Assembly (NCBI GenBank): GCA_043764895.1
Contig: JAYUJY010000142.1
Location: 5,542 to 69,541 of the forward strand
DNA: 64,000 nt
Direction: 5' to 3'
From: JAAFJU01 sp043764895
GTDB lineage: Bacteria; Cyanobacteriota; Cyanobacteriia; Leptolyngbyales; Leptolyngbyaceae
How positions within the stretch are numbered: position 1 is the first letter of the stretch; each line of letters opens with the position of its first letter. Below, one piece after another: positions 8,698-17,889 of this stretch. The position numbers were made by a program, and so were the translations under genes. The notes below the pieces were generated by a model. That model was not told where the DNA came from. It saw nothing but the letters and a program-made list of their open reading frames with translations, and made no database searches.

Positions 8698-9525
8698 CTA
8701 TTGATACTGCTCCAGAAAATCCAACGCTTGATTTCGGAGTTCGTAGTATTCTGTGGATTCTCGGAGTTCCTGAGGATTGCGCGGACGAGGCAGAGGAATG
8801 TCGAGAATTTTGCCAATCTTTGCGCTCGGACTATTCGTCATCATCACGACTCGATCGGACATAAAGATCGCTTCATCCACATCATGGGTAATCATCATCA
8901 CGGCTTGAGGATTATTACCCCAAATTTCGAGCACGTCTTGTTGTAACTTAGGCCGAGTTAATGCATCCAACGCACCAAAGGGTTCATCCAGCAGGAGCAT
9001 CTTAGGACGAGTGGCTAGCGCGCGTGCGACGCCTACCCGCTGCTTCATACCCCCTGATAGTTCATCGGGATATTTATCGGCGGCGGCGGTGAGTCTGACC
9101 ATTTCGATATGCTCATTCACGATGGAAATTTTGTCGGCTCGGCTAGCCGTTTTGAACACTTCATCGACCGCCATACGAATATTTTCTCGGACGGTTAGCC
9201 ACGGCAGTAAGGCATAGCCCTGAAACACCATCATCCGCTCTGCGCCCGGTTTGCGAATTGCTTTACCTTCTAGGGTGACTAAACCAGAGGTGGCTTGCTC
9301 TAGCCCTGCGACAATCCGCATTAGGGTTGACTTGCCACAACCTGAATGACCAATCACCGAGACATATTCCTTTTCGCCGATCGTCATATCGATTCCGCCA
9401 AGGACCACAGACTGACTGCCATCCGGTTTTGGATAGGTCTTGATGATATTGGTGATCTCTAAAAATGCTTTCGCGCCGGATGAATCGATCGTGCCAGCGT
9501 TCAGGGAGGGTGCAGAGTAGGTCAT
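8698..9525 (-). CDS. ABC transporter ATPase, nitrate-type (NrtD-like)
   Basis: ATP-binding subunit of a nitrate/taurine-class importer. Walker A GHSGCGKST, Q-loop VFQGYALLPWLTV, signature LSGGMKQRVG, Walker B MLLLDEPFGALD and the switch histidine in ITHDVDEA are all intact. The frame is open upstream to a TTG overlapping the preceding stop, but the ATG at 9525 has AGGAAA six bases ahead and gives 275 residues, the normal size. It is the last gene of a three-gene minus-strand unit with the binding protein and permease. The single short ATPase corresponds to NrtD; there is no NrtC-type fusion. Substrate is nitrate-like by family, not proven. Confidence 0.9.
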   Translation of the reverse strand: MTYSAPSLNAGTIDSSGAKAFLEITNIIKTYPKPDGSQSVVLGGIDMTIGEKEYVSVIGHSGCGKSTLMRIVAGLEQATSGLVTLEGKAIRKPGAERMMVFQGYALLPWLTVRENIRMAVDEVFKTASRADKISIVNEHIEMVRLTAAADKYPDELSGGMKQRVGVARALATRPKMLLLDEPFGALDALTRPKLQQDVLEIWGNNPQAVMMITHDVDEAIFMSDRVVMMTNSPSAKIGKILDIPLPRPRNPQELRESTEYYELRNQALDFLEQYQ

Positions 9526-9560
9526 AACGTTTCCTGGATTCAAAGATAGAATAGAGCAAT

Positions 9561-10973
9561 TCAAGAGAAAAAATAAGATTTAGGCGCGTTAGCACGAATG
9601 TCAAAGCTAGTTAGATAGCCAACGGGATCGCTTGGATCAAAGCGTTTACCATCGATAAAAGCAGTGCTGGGTTCAACTTTATAATCTTCAGATGGACAGT
9701 TAATTCCCATCTCACCCGCAATGTCTCGATACAGGTCTGTCCTCCAAGCTTGACGGGCGATCGCTTCGGCATTTTTCGGAAATTCAGAAATTTGACCCCA
9801 TCGGGTGGCCTGGGTCATCAGCCACAAACATTCTGACTGCCACAAGAAGGTGGAGTGGTTATGGGGAATGGTTGAAATGGAGTCGGGGAGATCGAAGAAC
9901 AGCGTGGTATCTGCGCTATTAGTCATGCGGGGTTGATGATCAAATCCGCCGTAGTTGTAGTTTCCCACAATGCCGGGTCGAGTCAGTTTCACCTTCGCTC
10001 CAGTAAAAGATCGCTGGGAGATAATGGTGGCGACCTCCTCCCGGTTGGCTGGATTGCTGCAATACTGACAGGCTTCGATCATGGCTTTAACCAGCGATCG
10101 ATAGGTTTTGGGATGGTCCTGAATAAAAGATTCACGCACCGCTAACAGTCGATCGGGGTGCCCTTGCCAAATTTCTCGCCCTTGGGCAAACGTAAAGCCA
10201 ATGCCCTCATTCCCGACGATCGCACGGGTATTCCAAGGTTCGGCAACCATATACGCTTGCATCGCACCGATCCGCATATTGCTCACCATTTGTGGTGGCG
10301 GTGTAATAATTAACCGCAATGAATCCAGGGGATTTATTCCGGCTGCTGCCACCAGGTACCGCACAAAATATTCATAAATGGAGGAACTCAGCACCACCGC
10401 CCACACCCGCTCATCCAAAGGGGCCGTTTGCCAATATTGGCGTAAATCTCGTCCAAATGCCTCTAAATTCCCACCGTAGGTAGACCAGGGACGAATGCCC
10501 GCCTCCCATAATTTTCGATTAAACGTAATGGCATTCCCATGGCGATGGATCGTCATGGCGGCACAGAGAGGCACTTTTCGAGCACCTTCGGCCCCAATGC
10601 GGGCATTTGTCACCGCCCCCGATACGACTGGGGAAGCATCGAGTCGCCCAAAAATGACGCCATCGCGGGAATTGCCCCAACTGGCTTCTCGGCTTAGGGT
10701 CACGTTCAATCCGTACTTCTGAAAGAGTCCCTTCTCCCAGGCAATGGCAAAGGGCGCACAATCATTCACCGGGACAAACCCGACGGTGATGTTGGGCTTT
10801 TCCAGACTGGCCGGATCGACTACTGGATTGGTCATCCATGCAGCGGCGATCGGATTGGGGGCTTGGGTGAGGGGGCTTGGGGTGAATTGCTGGCGACAGG
10901 CGGCCAGTGAGATTGCAGAAGCGGAAGCGGTCAGTCCTTGGAGGAAGACCCGCCTTGTCCAAGGTTTATACAT
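9561..10973 (-). CDS. NrtA/CmpA-family substrate-binding lipoprotein
   Basis: A 470-residue periplasmic binding protein of the NrtA/CmpA group. The N-terminus has a twin-arginine-like stretch (TRRVFLQGL) and a lipobox ending LAAC, so it is probably exported and lipid-anchored. The mature part has VGFVPVNDCAPFAIAWEKGL and the EASWGNSRDG segment characteristic of nitrate and bicarbonate binders. It follows the permease gene by 15 bp and precedes the ATPase gene. Nitrate, nitrite, bicarbonate and cyanate are all bound by members of this family; the oxyanion cannot be assigned here. Confidence 0.88.
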   Translation of the reverse strand: MYKPWTRRVFLQGLTASASAISLAACRQQFTPSPLTQAPNPIAAAWMTNPVVDPASLEKPNITVGFVPVNDCAPFAIAWEKGLFQKYGLNVTLSREASWGNSRDGVIFGRLDASPVVSGAVTNARIGAEGARKVPLCAAMTIHRHGNAITFNRKLWEAGIRPWSTYGGNLEAFGRDLRQYWQTAPLDERVWAVVLSSSIYEYFVRYLVAAAGINPLDSLRLIITPPPQMVSNMRIGAMQAYMVAEPWNTRAIVGNEGIGFTFAQGREIWQGHPDRLLAVRESFIQDHPKTYRSLVKAMIEACQYCSNPANREEVATIISQRSFTGAKVKLTRPGIVGNYNYGGFDHQPRMTNSADTTLFFDLPDSISTIPHNHSTFLWQSECLWLMTQATRWGQISEFPKNAEAIARQAWRTDLYRDIAGEMGINCPSEDYKVEPSTAFIDGKRFDPSDPVGYLTSFDIRANAPKSYFFS

Positions 10974-10988
10974 GGAGATCTCTGGAGC

Positions 10989-11780
10989 TTAAGAACGGGC
11001 TGGGCGACGAGTGATGACGATTTGGAGTTTAGCCAGAGTGTAATCTAAAATTAGCCCCGTCAAACCAATCACAAAGACGGCTAAAAACACAGCGCTGACA
11101 TTCAATCGGTTCCACTCATCCCACACAAAAAAGCCAATCCCAACGCTCCCCGTCAGCATTTCGACCGCGACAATCACTAACCAAGCGATGCCCAAACTAA
11201 TACGCAAGCCCGTAAAAATGTAGGGTAGGGTCGCTGGAAGCACAACCTTAACCAGTTGCTTCCAGCGCGGCATTTCTAAAACCTGCACGACTTCTAGATA
11301 TTCTTTCGGGACATTGCTCACGCCTTCCGCTGTATTAATAATGGTGGACCAAAGCGAGGTGATAAAAATAACAAAGATGGCCGCAGGTTCGGCAGAATTA
11401 AAAATAGCGAGGGCGATCGGCAACCACACGAGAGGAGAGACGGGCTTAAAGATCTGGACGATCGGATTCAACGCTAGCCCCGCATATTTAGATAACCCAA
11501 TCCAAAATCCAACCGGAATGGCGACCACTGCTCCCAACAAAAAACCAATGCACACGCGGCGTAAGCTTTCCAAAAGCATCCAGCCCAGCCCAATATCACC
11601 CGGACCACGACGATAAAACGGATTCATCAAAAAATCAATATTTTTGGCAAAGGCTTCTGGAGGCGTGGGCACCATTTCCTGCCGGAATAGGGCAATCAGC
11701 CACCACACCGCAATCACTCCGGCAAACCCAGCCATGGGCAGCAAAATACTGGGTCTAAACAAACGGCGGAGGTAAATCAT
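10989..11780 (-). CDS. ABC transporter permease, nitrate-type (NrtB-like)
   Basis: A 263-residue inner-membrane permease and first gene of the nitrate-type operon. About six hydrophobic helices are seen. The cytoplasmic EAA-like loop is visible around residues 155-175 (EYLEVVQVLEMPRWKQLVKV). The length matches NrtB/SsuC-type permeases. Order here is permease, binding protein, ATPase, whereas classical nrt operons begin with the binding protein. The upstream region (11781-11913) is shared with the divergent gene at 11914. Confidence 0.9.
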   Translation of the reverse strand: MIYLRRLFRPSILLPMAGFAGVIAVWWLIALFRQEMVPTPPEAFAKNIDFLMNPFYRRGPGDIGLGWMLLESLRRVCIGFLLGAVVAIPVGFWIGLSKYAGLALNPIVQIFKPVSPLVWLPIALAIFNSAEPAAIFVIFITSLWSTIINTAEGVSNVPKEYLEVVQVLEMPRWKQLVKVVLPATLPYIFTGLRISLGIAWLVIVAVEMLTGSVGIGFFVWDEWNRLNVSAVFLAVFVIGLTGLILDYTLAKLQIVITRRPARS

Positions 11781-11913
11781 AGAAGTATTGGGATGAAAAA
11801 CAAACCGTATTCCGCGTCTTCTCGTAGCTCAAACATCCTCCCAGTATAGATTAAGCTGTATCAAATTCTGTAACCGGAAACGCGATCGATCGTTCTGTCA
11901 TTAATCTTGGATT

Positions 11914-13053
11914 ATGTCATCAACCCCTATTGCTCACTTATTTTTTGGTCACTCACTCATGACACACAATCCAACTCGTCCAGCGTTTAAACTCTTCACC
12001 GCATTTTTGGTCTCTAGCTTAGCTATTAGTATCCCGATCGGCAGCACCCTTCATCTCCCCGCCCAAAGTCAACCGCAGCCTTCCGCAAACCAAGCTCGAC
12101 GTCAGCCTGCGGAATCTGTTATTCAGGCTATTCGGGTGGCGATGAAGCAGCAGTTTGGGGTGCAAAATATTGATATTGTGAGCGTTTCTGACCAAAACTG
12201 GCCCGAGGGTTGTTTAGGATTGCCCCAAGAGAAGGAAGGTTGCACGAGGGCTATTGTTTCGGGGTGGCGCATTGTCGTCAGCGATCGATTACAAACTTGG
12301 AGTTATCGAACTGACCGTACAGGCAATATTCTACGACTTGAAAATTCCGATCGCGCAGTCTTGCCCCAAGCGGTTGCCAGAAAACTCATTCAATACGTTG
12401 CCCGTGACACTAATACTTTTCGGAGTAATCTCAAAATCACTGAGGTGAAAGCCCAAGGATTCGATGGTTGTCTCGGCATGTATGAAGCCCCTAATCAAGC
12501 CTGTACTAAAATCTTTATTTCTGGTTGGAAAGCGATCGTCACTAGCGGCACCCAAACCTTTGTCTATCACCTCAATTCCAATGCCTCGCGTATTGTTCAA
12601 AATAAAACAGCTAGCGGAGCAAAGCGATCGATTCGAGTTTCGTTTCAGTCCTTTGGCGACATTCAAACGATCGACTCCAAAGTGATTTTCCAAAGTAGTT
12701 CATCGGGAGATTTAACCGGAAGAATGGTGCGGACCGTGCTTACTGACGATGGCAAACTGACGCGCTATGTATCCTCACCCACGATTAGAGCGATGCCAAT
12801 AGTGATCAGAACCTTATCCCGCGATCAACTCAGTGATTTCAAACGAATGTTAGAAACCCAACGCTTTCCGAATTTTAATGGCTTAAGCTATTTAACCGAT
12901 GCGGCGCTTGCAGACTATCCCACGACGACTTATCAAGGGTTGAATAGTGCCATGCAGTTCATCGATTTGGAGAAGAAGAACATGCCCCGATCGCTGCAAC
13001 AAGTGATTACGCAGTTGGAAATACTCCTTAAGCCGATGCCTCCGACCCCTTAA
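11914..13053 (+). CDS. Secreted protein with two tandem GCLG...SGW domains
   Basis: A 379-residue exported protein of unknown function. A second ATG at 11959 would give a tidier signal peptide (hydrophobic FLVSSLAISIPIGS) and may be the true start. The mature part carries an internally duplicated module: WPEGCLGLPQEKEGC...IVSGWRIVV and, about 80 residues later, FDGCLGMYEAPNQAC...FISGWKAIV. Each has two cysteines likely to form a disulfide, then a TW/TF-x-Y strand. The C-terminal third is different and has no recognised motif. It ends 7 bp from the convergent signalling gene. Confidence 0.75.
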   Translation: MSSTPIAHLFFGHSLMTHNPTRPAFKLFTAFLVSSLAISIPIGSTLHLPAQSQPQPSANQARRQPAESVIQAIRVAMKQQFGVQNIDIVSVSDQNWPEGCLGLPQEKEGCTRAIVSGWRIVVSDRLQTWSYRTDRTGNILRLENSDRAVLPQAVARKLIQYVARDTNTFRSNLKITEVKAQGFDGCLGMYEAPNQACTKIFISGWKAIVTSGTQTFVYHLNSNASRIVQNKTASGAKRSIRVSFQSFGDIQTIDSKVIFQSSSSGDLTGRMVRTVLTDDGKLTRYVSSPTIRAMPIVIRTLSRDQLSDFKRMLETQRFPNFNGLSYLTDAALADYPTTTYQGLNSAMQFIDLEKKNMPRSLQQVITQLEILLKPMPPTP

Positions 13054-13060
13054 ATGAAGT

Positions 13061-14647
13061 TTAGACTTCGTATTCTTTGATGCGTTGGGTGAGTCCGTAG
13101 TAGGTTAGCCCAACGATCGCACCTGAGATAGCAAGAACCTTCAGCCAAAAGAAATCGAAGTTATTGGGCGGAGTGAGTTCGATAACTTCACCGCCTGTTA
13201 AAGATTTTCGGGGATTTGGATCTTCGAGCGATCGCTGTGCTTTTTCAATAGCTTCATTAAATGCATCGATATTGATGTTCATGACCTCACTGTGAGAGGC
13301 TTTGAATTTTTCAAAGGCATGGTTAGATTCTCCCGGATTATTCCCGAGTGCTAGTGCGATCGCCTCTGCTTTTTTTCCGGTTGTGTTGAGCACTCGAATC
13401 CTGCTGTCAATCTTCAGATAAGCAGCAACATCGGTGATCATCATTTTGGTCTTATCCATCTCATTTGGGAAAGTCACGTTCTTCAACTGAGTTGCAAAGA
13501 AACCCGTCATTCCAGGGAGAACTTGGCCTTGGTTCGCGACTGTCTGAAGTTGTCTTTGATAGTCCGCAGCATTAGTAACTGGGTCAAAACTTCCAATTCG
13601 AGCGATCTTATTTGCATTGACTAAAAACTGCTTTTCGTGTTCAGAAGCTGCACTACTATCTAAGAGATAGCGACTCTCAGCGGTATTCATCATATAGGCC
13701 GTCGATCGAAGCTGACGCAAGGCATGTAACGAGTCAAAGGCATCTTCCTTCGCAACTTTGAGCTGTTGATTTGCTGTATTCAGACTTACTAGCGTATCTA
13801 ATAAAAAGAATGAAGCGATCAGCGTTGCGCCTAAAAGTGCCGGATTCAAGACGCGACGATTCCATTTAAATAGGAGTAACTGTATTGAAATTAATAGTCC
13901 CAATAAGGTCGCACCCGCAACCAACACCATAAGGCTTTGTCCAAGGCTAGACCTTCGGCCAGATTGATACGATTTGCTGAGGGCTTCAAAATTGATTTGA
14001 TCAAGTAAATAGGCTTCTTTCAGCAATCCACTATTATCATCTCCGATAATTTTCTGAGCGTCTCGGTAGGCTTCGAGACTTGCAGAGGTATTCTTCTGGG
14101 CATGAAAATCTCTAGCTTGCTGTGCCTTTTCAATATAGTTATTAATACCTAAAATAATGGTAGAGGCATATTTCTGTTCTGCTGGAATGGGTACTTTTTT
14201 TGAAGGGTCTTTTGACGTGTCGATATAGACTGGAATCGTGATGTTCTTTGAAACTTGGACCACTAGATTAGAAAGCTTTTCTTTACGGGATTGGTAGCCC
14301 TTTTCAGCCTCAGGATTAGTCCCTGATGGAAGCAGTAGCATATTGACGACATTGGCATCCATGTCAGATAGACTATCTCGAATTCGCTGGGCATGATAGA
14401 TACTCGGCGTCGTCCCAAACCCGACTTCTTCCACAACACTCCGCTGGGCCATTACGGCACTGACGATCGCTCCCGTTAACAATAGCGTCCCTCCCAAGAC
14501 TGCATAAATACCAGCCTTATAAATCTCAGGTGTCGTGAACGATCGCGCCAGTCCGGGGATTTTGACTTTACGAATTTCGATCGGTGACGGGGTTGTTCCT
14601 GAAAGAACAATGGGTGCCGGAGCATTTGTAGTTTTTGAGGTTGCCAT
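13061..14647 (-). CDS. Four-TM membrane protein, putative extracytoplasmic helical sensor
   Basis: A 528-residue integral membrane protein. Hydrophobic segments lie near residues 44-67, 230-255, 266-290 and 497-520, so two large, mostly helical loops (about 160 and 200 residues) face outside. Helical, polar composition and an HAQRIRDSLSDMDANVVNML-like first helix recall four-helix-bundle ligand-sensing domains. It is the most downstream gene of the kinase/phosphatase block on this strand. I infer a sensor role similar in design to actinobacterial GlnX, which is encoded with the kinase PknG; homology is not shown. No kinase, HAMP or methyl-accepting motif is present. Confidence 0.65.
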   Translation of the reverse strand: MATSKTTNAPAPIVLSGTTPSPIEIRKVKIPGLARSFTTPEIYKAGIYAVLGGTLLLTGAIVSAVMAQRSVVEEVGFGTTPSIYHAQRIRDSLSDMDANVVNMLLLPSGTNPEAEKGYQSRKEKLSNLVVQVSKNITIPVYIDTSKDPSKKVPIPAEQKYASTIILGINNYIEKAQQARDFHAQKNTSASLEAYRDAQKIIGDDNSGLLKEAYLLDQINFEALSKSYQSGRRSSLGQSLMVLVAGATLLGLLISIQLLLFKWNRRVLNPALLGATLIASFFLLDTLVSLNTANQQLKVAKEDAFDSLHALRQLRSTAYMMNTAESRYLLDSSAASEHEKQFLVNANKIARIGSFDPVTNAADYQRQLQTVANQGQVLPGMTGFFATQLKNVTFPNEMDKTKMMITDVAAYLKIDSRIRVLNTTGKKAEAIALALGNNPGESNHAFEKFKASHSEVMNINIDAFNEAIEKAQRSLEDPNPRKSLTGGEVIELTPPNNFDFFWLKVLAISGAIVGLTYYGLTQRIKEYEV

Positions 14648-14685
14648 GGGTCTATTGCTCTACTAGGGTGAATTTTAGCGTTGCT

Positions 14686-15360
14686 TTAATGACTGATTAC
14701 AGTGATGCGAGTCCAATGTCCTAACGTGAAGCTGTCGCCGTTATTTAATGTGTAATCTTGCATTGGTTTCAGTTCAACGCCGTTGTATATCGTCCCATTG
14801 GAAGAACCGATATCACGCAGGACGAGTTGACCATCGGGCTGAACCGTCAACATCGCATGACGAGAAGAAACCGCATCATCAAAATCAAGGGAAATCTCAG
14901 GCACAATTCCTCTAGCGGTGTTGTGACGACCGATGAGATTGGTGAGCGATGTAAGTTGTATTTCGATCGCGCCTTGAGTGGGCGCAGGTGGACTTTCGGG
15001 CGCGGCAAGAGTGCTGTCGATTTCGAGGCGAAGGGACCAGGGAAGAGTAGGAGTCTGCGGCGGTGGCGTGACCGATACGGGAGGTGAAAGAAACGCAGAA
15101 TCTAGGGGTGGAATTTCGATCGGCGGGATTGTCACCGGGGCCGACTGCCGAGTTTCAAAATTGTATCCACAGATTTCGCAAAACTTACCATCAATCGGAT
15201 CATGCGGAGTCGTACAATCTGGGCAATCGGGCATTCCACTCGACAACGACATGGGCGGCGGCGGCATATCTGCTGGAAACGCTCCCGAAATCTTAGTCCC
15301 ACAATCCGAGCAGAAATCAGCTTCCGTCGATCGATGTCCTTTCACACAAAGATAAGTCAT
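14686..15360 (-). CDS. Zinc-ribbon plus FHA-domain phosphothreonine-binding protein
   Basis: A 224-residue cytoplasmic protein. Two N-terminal zinc ribbons are visible (C-x6-H-x7-CSDCG near residues 5-21, and CPDCTTPHD...FCEICG near 46-64). A proline-rich linker follows, then a C-terminal FHA domain with the family's landmarks: a Gly-Arg near 143, SSRHA near 165 and SNGTIYNG near 186. FHA domains bind phosphothreonine peptides, so this is a probable reader of phosphorylation by the neighbouring kinase. The gene lies between the sensor-like membrane protein and the VWA gene on the same strand. Confidence 0.88.
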   Translation of the reverse strand: MTYLCVKGHRSTEADFCSDCGTKISGAFPADMPPPPMSLSSGMPDCPDCTTPHDPIDGKFCEICGYNFETRQSAPVTIPPIEIPPLDSAFLSPPVSVTPPPQTPTLPWSLRLEIDSTLAAPESPPAPTQGAIEIQLTSLTNLIGRHNTARGIVPEISLDFDDAVSSRHAMLTVQPDGQLVLRDIGSSNGTIYNGVELKPMQDYTLNNGDSFTLGHWTRITVISH

Positions 15361-15363
15361 AAA

Positions 15364-15395
15364 AATTGTGAATTGTGAATTGTGAATTGTGAATT
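15364..15395. repeat. Heptanucleotide tandem repeat (ATTGTGA)
   Basis: About four and a half copies of the 7-bp unit ATTGTGA in the 41-bp gap between the FHA and VWA genes. Short tandem heptamers of this sort are a known feature of cyanobacterial genomes. A shorter array of the same unit lies at 16699-16716. Confidence 0.9.
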
Positions 15396-15401
15396 AAACC
15401 A

Positions 15402-16679
15402 TCATTCCCCTCGTTTAATCCGCGTTGTCTTCGTCGATCGCGTTTCCAATGCCATTTCGTCTTCTTTTTGAACATTTCGCTTGATCCGAATCGTTCCCGT
15501 ACTCGCATCATCAATCTCCACGACCTGACGCAATAACTTAGTTGTCGCCTCATTCCCTGACTCATGGGCCAACTGCACCGCACGGGAAAGCTTTGCCGTC
15601 GCCACATCAAAGTTGCCTTTACTCCGAGCGTCTAGACCTTCTTGAATGGACTGCGCTAGTTCTGCCTGTCCGGTGTAATGGGCCACCGTTCGATCGATTT
15701 TGGCCGATCGAACCTCATCATCTGTCCAGATGGCAAGAATCTTACTTTCAGCAATCTTCACTTCAGCCCCATTTTGCACATAAACTAAGCTGGCCCGCCC
15801 CGCTAACATTTCATCCCCAACATTACCGGGTTTGACTTGCAGACAGACATGATAATCTCGCGACTCCTGCGAACCCCATGCGCCCGTTGGATAATCCGAA
15901 ATCTGCGCACTGACCACTTTAGCCTTTTGGGTAATATCAACGATCGTTGGACTCACCTGCTTACAGAACATCACCGTCGTGCCCTGCGGTGTCCAGAGTC
16001 GCAGCGACACATCACTAATATTTTTACTCATGGCATCGCCCAGAATCGATGTAAAGTCAGATTCGATCGCCGCTGCATTGGCAATGATGTCTGCGGTGCC
16101 GAGAAGGGCTTGAGAAATCTTTTGCAGTTGGGCAACCGCCCAGTCCGTTCCGACCCCGCGACAATCACATTGAAACTGTTTATCGCAAGACAACAAAACG
16201 GTTTCTAAAGTATTAGTATCCGATCGATCGTTCTGTCCATCGGTGAGCAATAGCGCCTGCCGAATCGCGTTAGGATAAGCCGAGAATTGCTGCAATGCGA
16301 GTTTAAGCCAGCTCGAAATCACCGTTCCACCCGAGGCCGTTACCCCACGCAAAGATGCGATCGCTGCTTGTTTTGCACCGGGGGTTGCGCGAGCGGTGGC
16401 ACACAGTAAGATCGCCTTACTCGAACCTGTTACCACAAAGAAGTACGTCTCTTCAGGCAACAGTTCGATCAGTTTTGCGATCGCACCTTTCGCCGCGACC
16501 ATTTTTTCGCCATCCATCGATCCTGACGTATCACAGATGATTCCAAAGACTTTTTCAGTACTATTAACGCTCGTTCCTTCTTCGCCATCGGCCACAACGG
16601 TCATGATGGCATTGACTTCACGGCTACCTTCAGGAAGATAGGGATTTTGATAGACTTGAGCGGAGAAGTTGGTGGTCAT
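15402..16679 (-). CDS. VWA-domain protein of the kinase/phosphatase block
   Basis: A protein of 425 residues from the ATG at 16679. The frame extends upstream to 16760, but that extension runs through the heptamer repeat and is unlikely to be coding. The von Willebrand A domain has a complete MIDAS motif: DTSGSMDG near residue 45 and LLLTDGQNDRSD near 140. The C-terminal half looks beta-rich, then has a helical tail (VAHYTGQAELAQSIQEGLDA, residues about 335-400). No signal peptide or membrane anchor is evident. VWA proteins usually bind a partner through a metal ion. Its place between FHA and PP2C genes makes it a likely member of the same complex. Confidence 0.85.
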   Translation of the reverse strand: MTTNFSAQVYQNPYLPEGSREVNAIMTVVADGEEGTSVNSTEKVFGIICDTSGSMDGEKMVAAKGAIAKLIELLPEETYFFVVTGSSKAILLCATARATPGAKQAAIASLRGVTASGGTVISSWLKLALQQFSAYPNAIRQALLLTDGQNDRSDTNTLETVLLSCDKQFQCDCRGVGTDWAVAQLQKISQALLGTADIIANAAAIESDFTSILGDAMSKNISDVSLRLWTPQGTTVMFCKQVSPTIVDITQKAKVVSAQISDYPTGAWGSQESRDYHVCLQVKPGNVGDEMLAGRASLVYVQNGAEVKIAESKILAIWTDDEVRSAKIDRTVAHYTGQAELAQSIQEGLDARSKGNFDVATAKLSRAVQLAHESGNEATTKLLRQVVEIDDASTGTIRIKRNVQKEDEMALETRSTKTTRIKRGE

Positions 16680-16698
16680 AGGAGAATTTTGAAGGTTG

Positions 16699-16716
16699 AA
16701 TTGTGAATTGTGAATT
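16699..16716. repeat. Short heptanucleotide repeat, second array
   Basis: AATTGTGAATTGTGAATT, the same 7-bp unit as at 15364-15395, directly upstream of the VWA gene start. The two arrays bracket the VWA gene in direct orientation. Confidence 0.8.
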
Positions 16717-16751
16717 AGAAGTTTGAATTGACGTTTGTGTCGGAGTCTTTT

Positions 16752-16831
16752 GGCCCCCAACCCCCAATTCTGGGGGCTTCGGAATTCTGGCTATCCGCTC
16801 CGGTTCCCCCAGAATTGGGGGTTAGGGGGCC
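16752..16831. repeat. Long G/C-run palindrome between VWA and PP2C genes
   Basis: Near-perfect inverted repeat with arms of about 25 bp (16752-16776 and 16806-16831), built from AACCCCCAATTCTGGGGG and its complement, with a 29-bp loop. Half or decayed versions of the same word occur at about 25838-25866 and 28351-28395. It would form a very stable hairpin in RNA. It stands just after the PP2C stop on the minus strand, so it could attenuate transcription into the VWA gene. Confidence 0.85.
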
Positions 16832-16840
16832 ATCTAGCTG

Positions 16841-17878
16841 TCATTTTTCAGGAATGTTCAAAACCGCGATCGTAATGTTGTCTTGACCACCGCATTCAAG
16901 GGCAAAGTTAAGACAGTGTTTGATCTGATGAATTGTATCGCTATCGGGGGTGGCTTGATGCATTAAATCTCGAAGTTTGGACGGTTCGGGGGCATAGTTC
17001 CAGAGTCCATCAGAACACACCATCAACTGGCCAGGTTGGGTCACGATGTGCTGTGAAAAACTTGGCTCATCGTGACTAGGCCCTTCGTCATTGTAGGAGT
17101 CGGCTCCTAGCCAGCGGGTAATGGCGTGGGCGTTGGGCGAGGCTTCGGCTTCGATGAGGGTCAGTTCACCTGCGGCGACGACTTCGTTCATCCAGGAGTG
17201 ATCTTGAGTGAGTGGAATAGACTCCGCATCACTTAACCAATACGCCCGACTGTCACCTACCCAGGCAAGATGTATCGCAACGTTCGCAGATGTGGGAGGA
17301 AGGGCGATCGCCGCAACAATGGTCGTTGAAGGGGGTTCACCTTTTGCGTTAAGTTGCTGTCCTAACTCTGTAACCGCCGCACTGGCCCGAGCGATCGCAC
17401 TCTTCAGCGCAACGTCAGGCAAAATACCTTGGCTTAAATCTTGGACAATAGACTGACATGCCGTTTGAGAGGCTAAGGTACTAGCGCTACCGGGATCGGT
17501 GGAACTAGAAACGCCATCGCAAACGACTAGAATATGAGTTCCGTCGGGCAATCGATCGATCGCAAAGGCGTCTTCATTGCGAGAATGCCGAATGCCTCGA
17601 TCGCTGATGGCTGCGAAGTCTGCGGAGAACACCACTTCTTGATGATCGCGCGGAGTCGGATTGCGATGACCACACTGATTGCAAAAACCATCGATATCGA
17701 TGTCGAGGCTGGTGCATTTTGTGCAGGGTTTTTGGTTAGTACTTTGAATAGATAATGGATTAAGATCGCCAACGGTTTTGATGTCGATTTGGGAAGCATC
17801 TAGCGAAACGCCACACACCTCGCAAAATCGATCGCCTAGATCAAACGGGGTATCACAAGATGCACATTGTAAATTCAT
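16841..17878 (-). CDS. Zinc-ribbon PP2C-family protein phosphatase
   Basis: A 345-residue serine/threonine phosphatase counted from the ATG at 17878. Two N-terminal zinc ribbons (CASCDTPFDLGDRFCEVCG; CTKCTSLDIDIDGFCNQCG) are followed by a complete PP2C domain. The metal-binding motifs are present: SRNEDAF, VVCDGVSS, MVCSDGLWNY and GGQDNITI. No membrane segment. It should remove phosphates added by the neighbouring PknG-like kinase, whose stop codon lies 11 bp upstream of this start. Sharing the zinc-ribbon module with the kinase and FHA proteins suggests a common docking arrangement. Confidence 0.93.
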   Translation of the reverse strand: MNLQCASCDTPFDLGDRFCEVCGVSLDASQIDIKTVGDLNPLSIQSTNQKPCTKCTSLDIDIDGFCNQCGHRNPTPRDHQEVVFSADFAAISDRGIRHSRNEDAFAIDRLPDGTHILVVCDGVSSSTDPGSASTLASQTACQSIVQDLSQGILPDVALKSAIARASAAVTELGQQLNAKGEPPSTTIVAAIALPPTSANVAIHLAWVGDSRAYWLSDAESIPLTQDHSWMNEVVAAGELTLIEAEASPNAHAITRWLGADSYNDEGPSHDEPSFSQHIVTQPGQLMVCSDGLWNYAPEPSKLRDLMHQATPDSDTIHQIKHCLNFALECGGQDNITIAVLNIPEK

Positions 17879-17889
17879 ACTCAAACTCC

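Noticed and set aside
16680..16760. N-terminal extension of the VWA gene
   Set aside because: It translates the heptamer repeat and part of the palindrome; the ATG at 16679 begins a normal domain.
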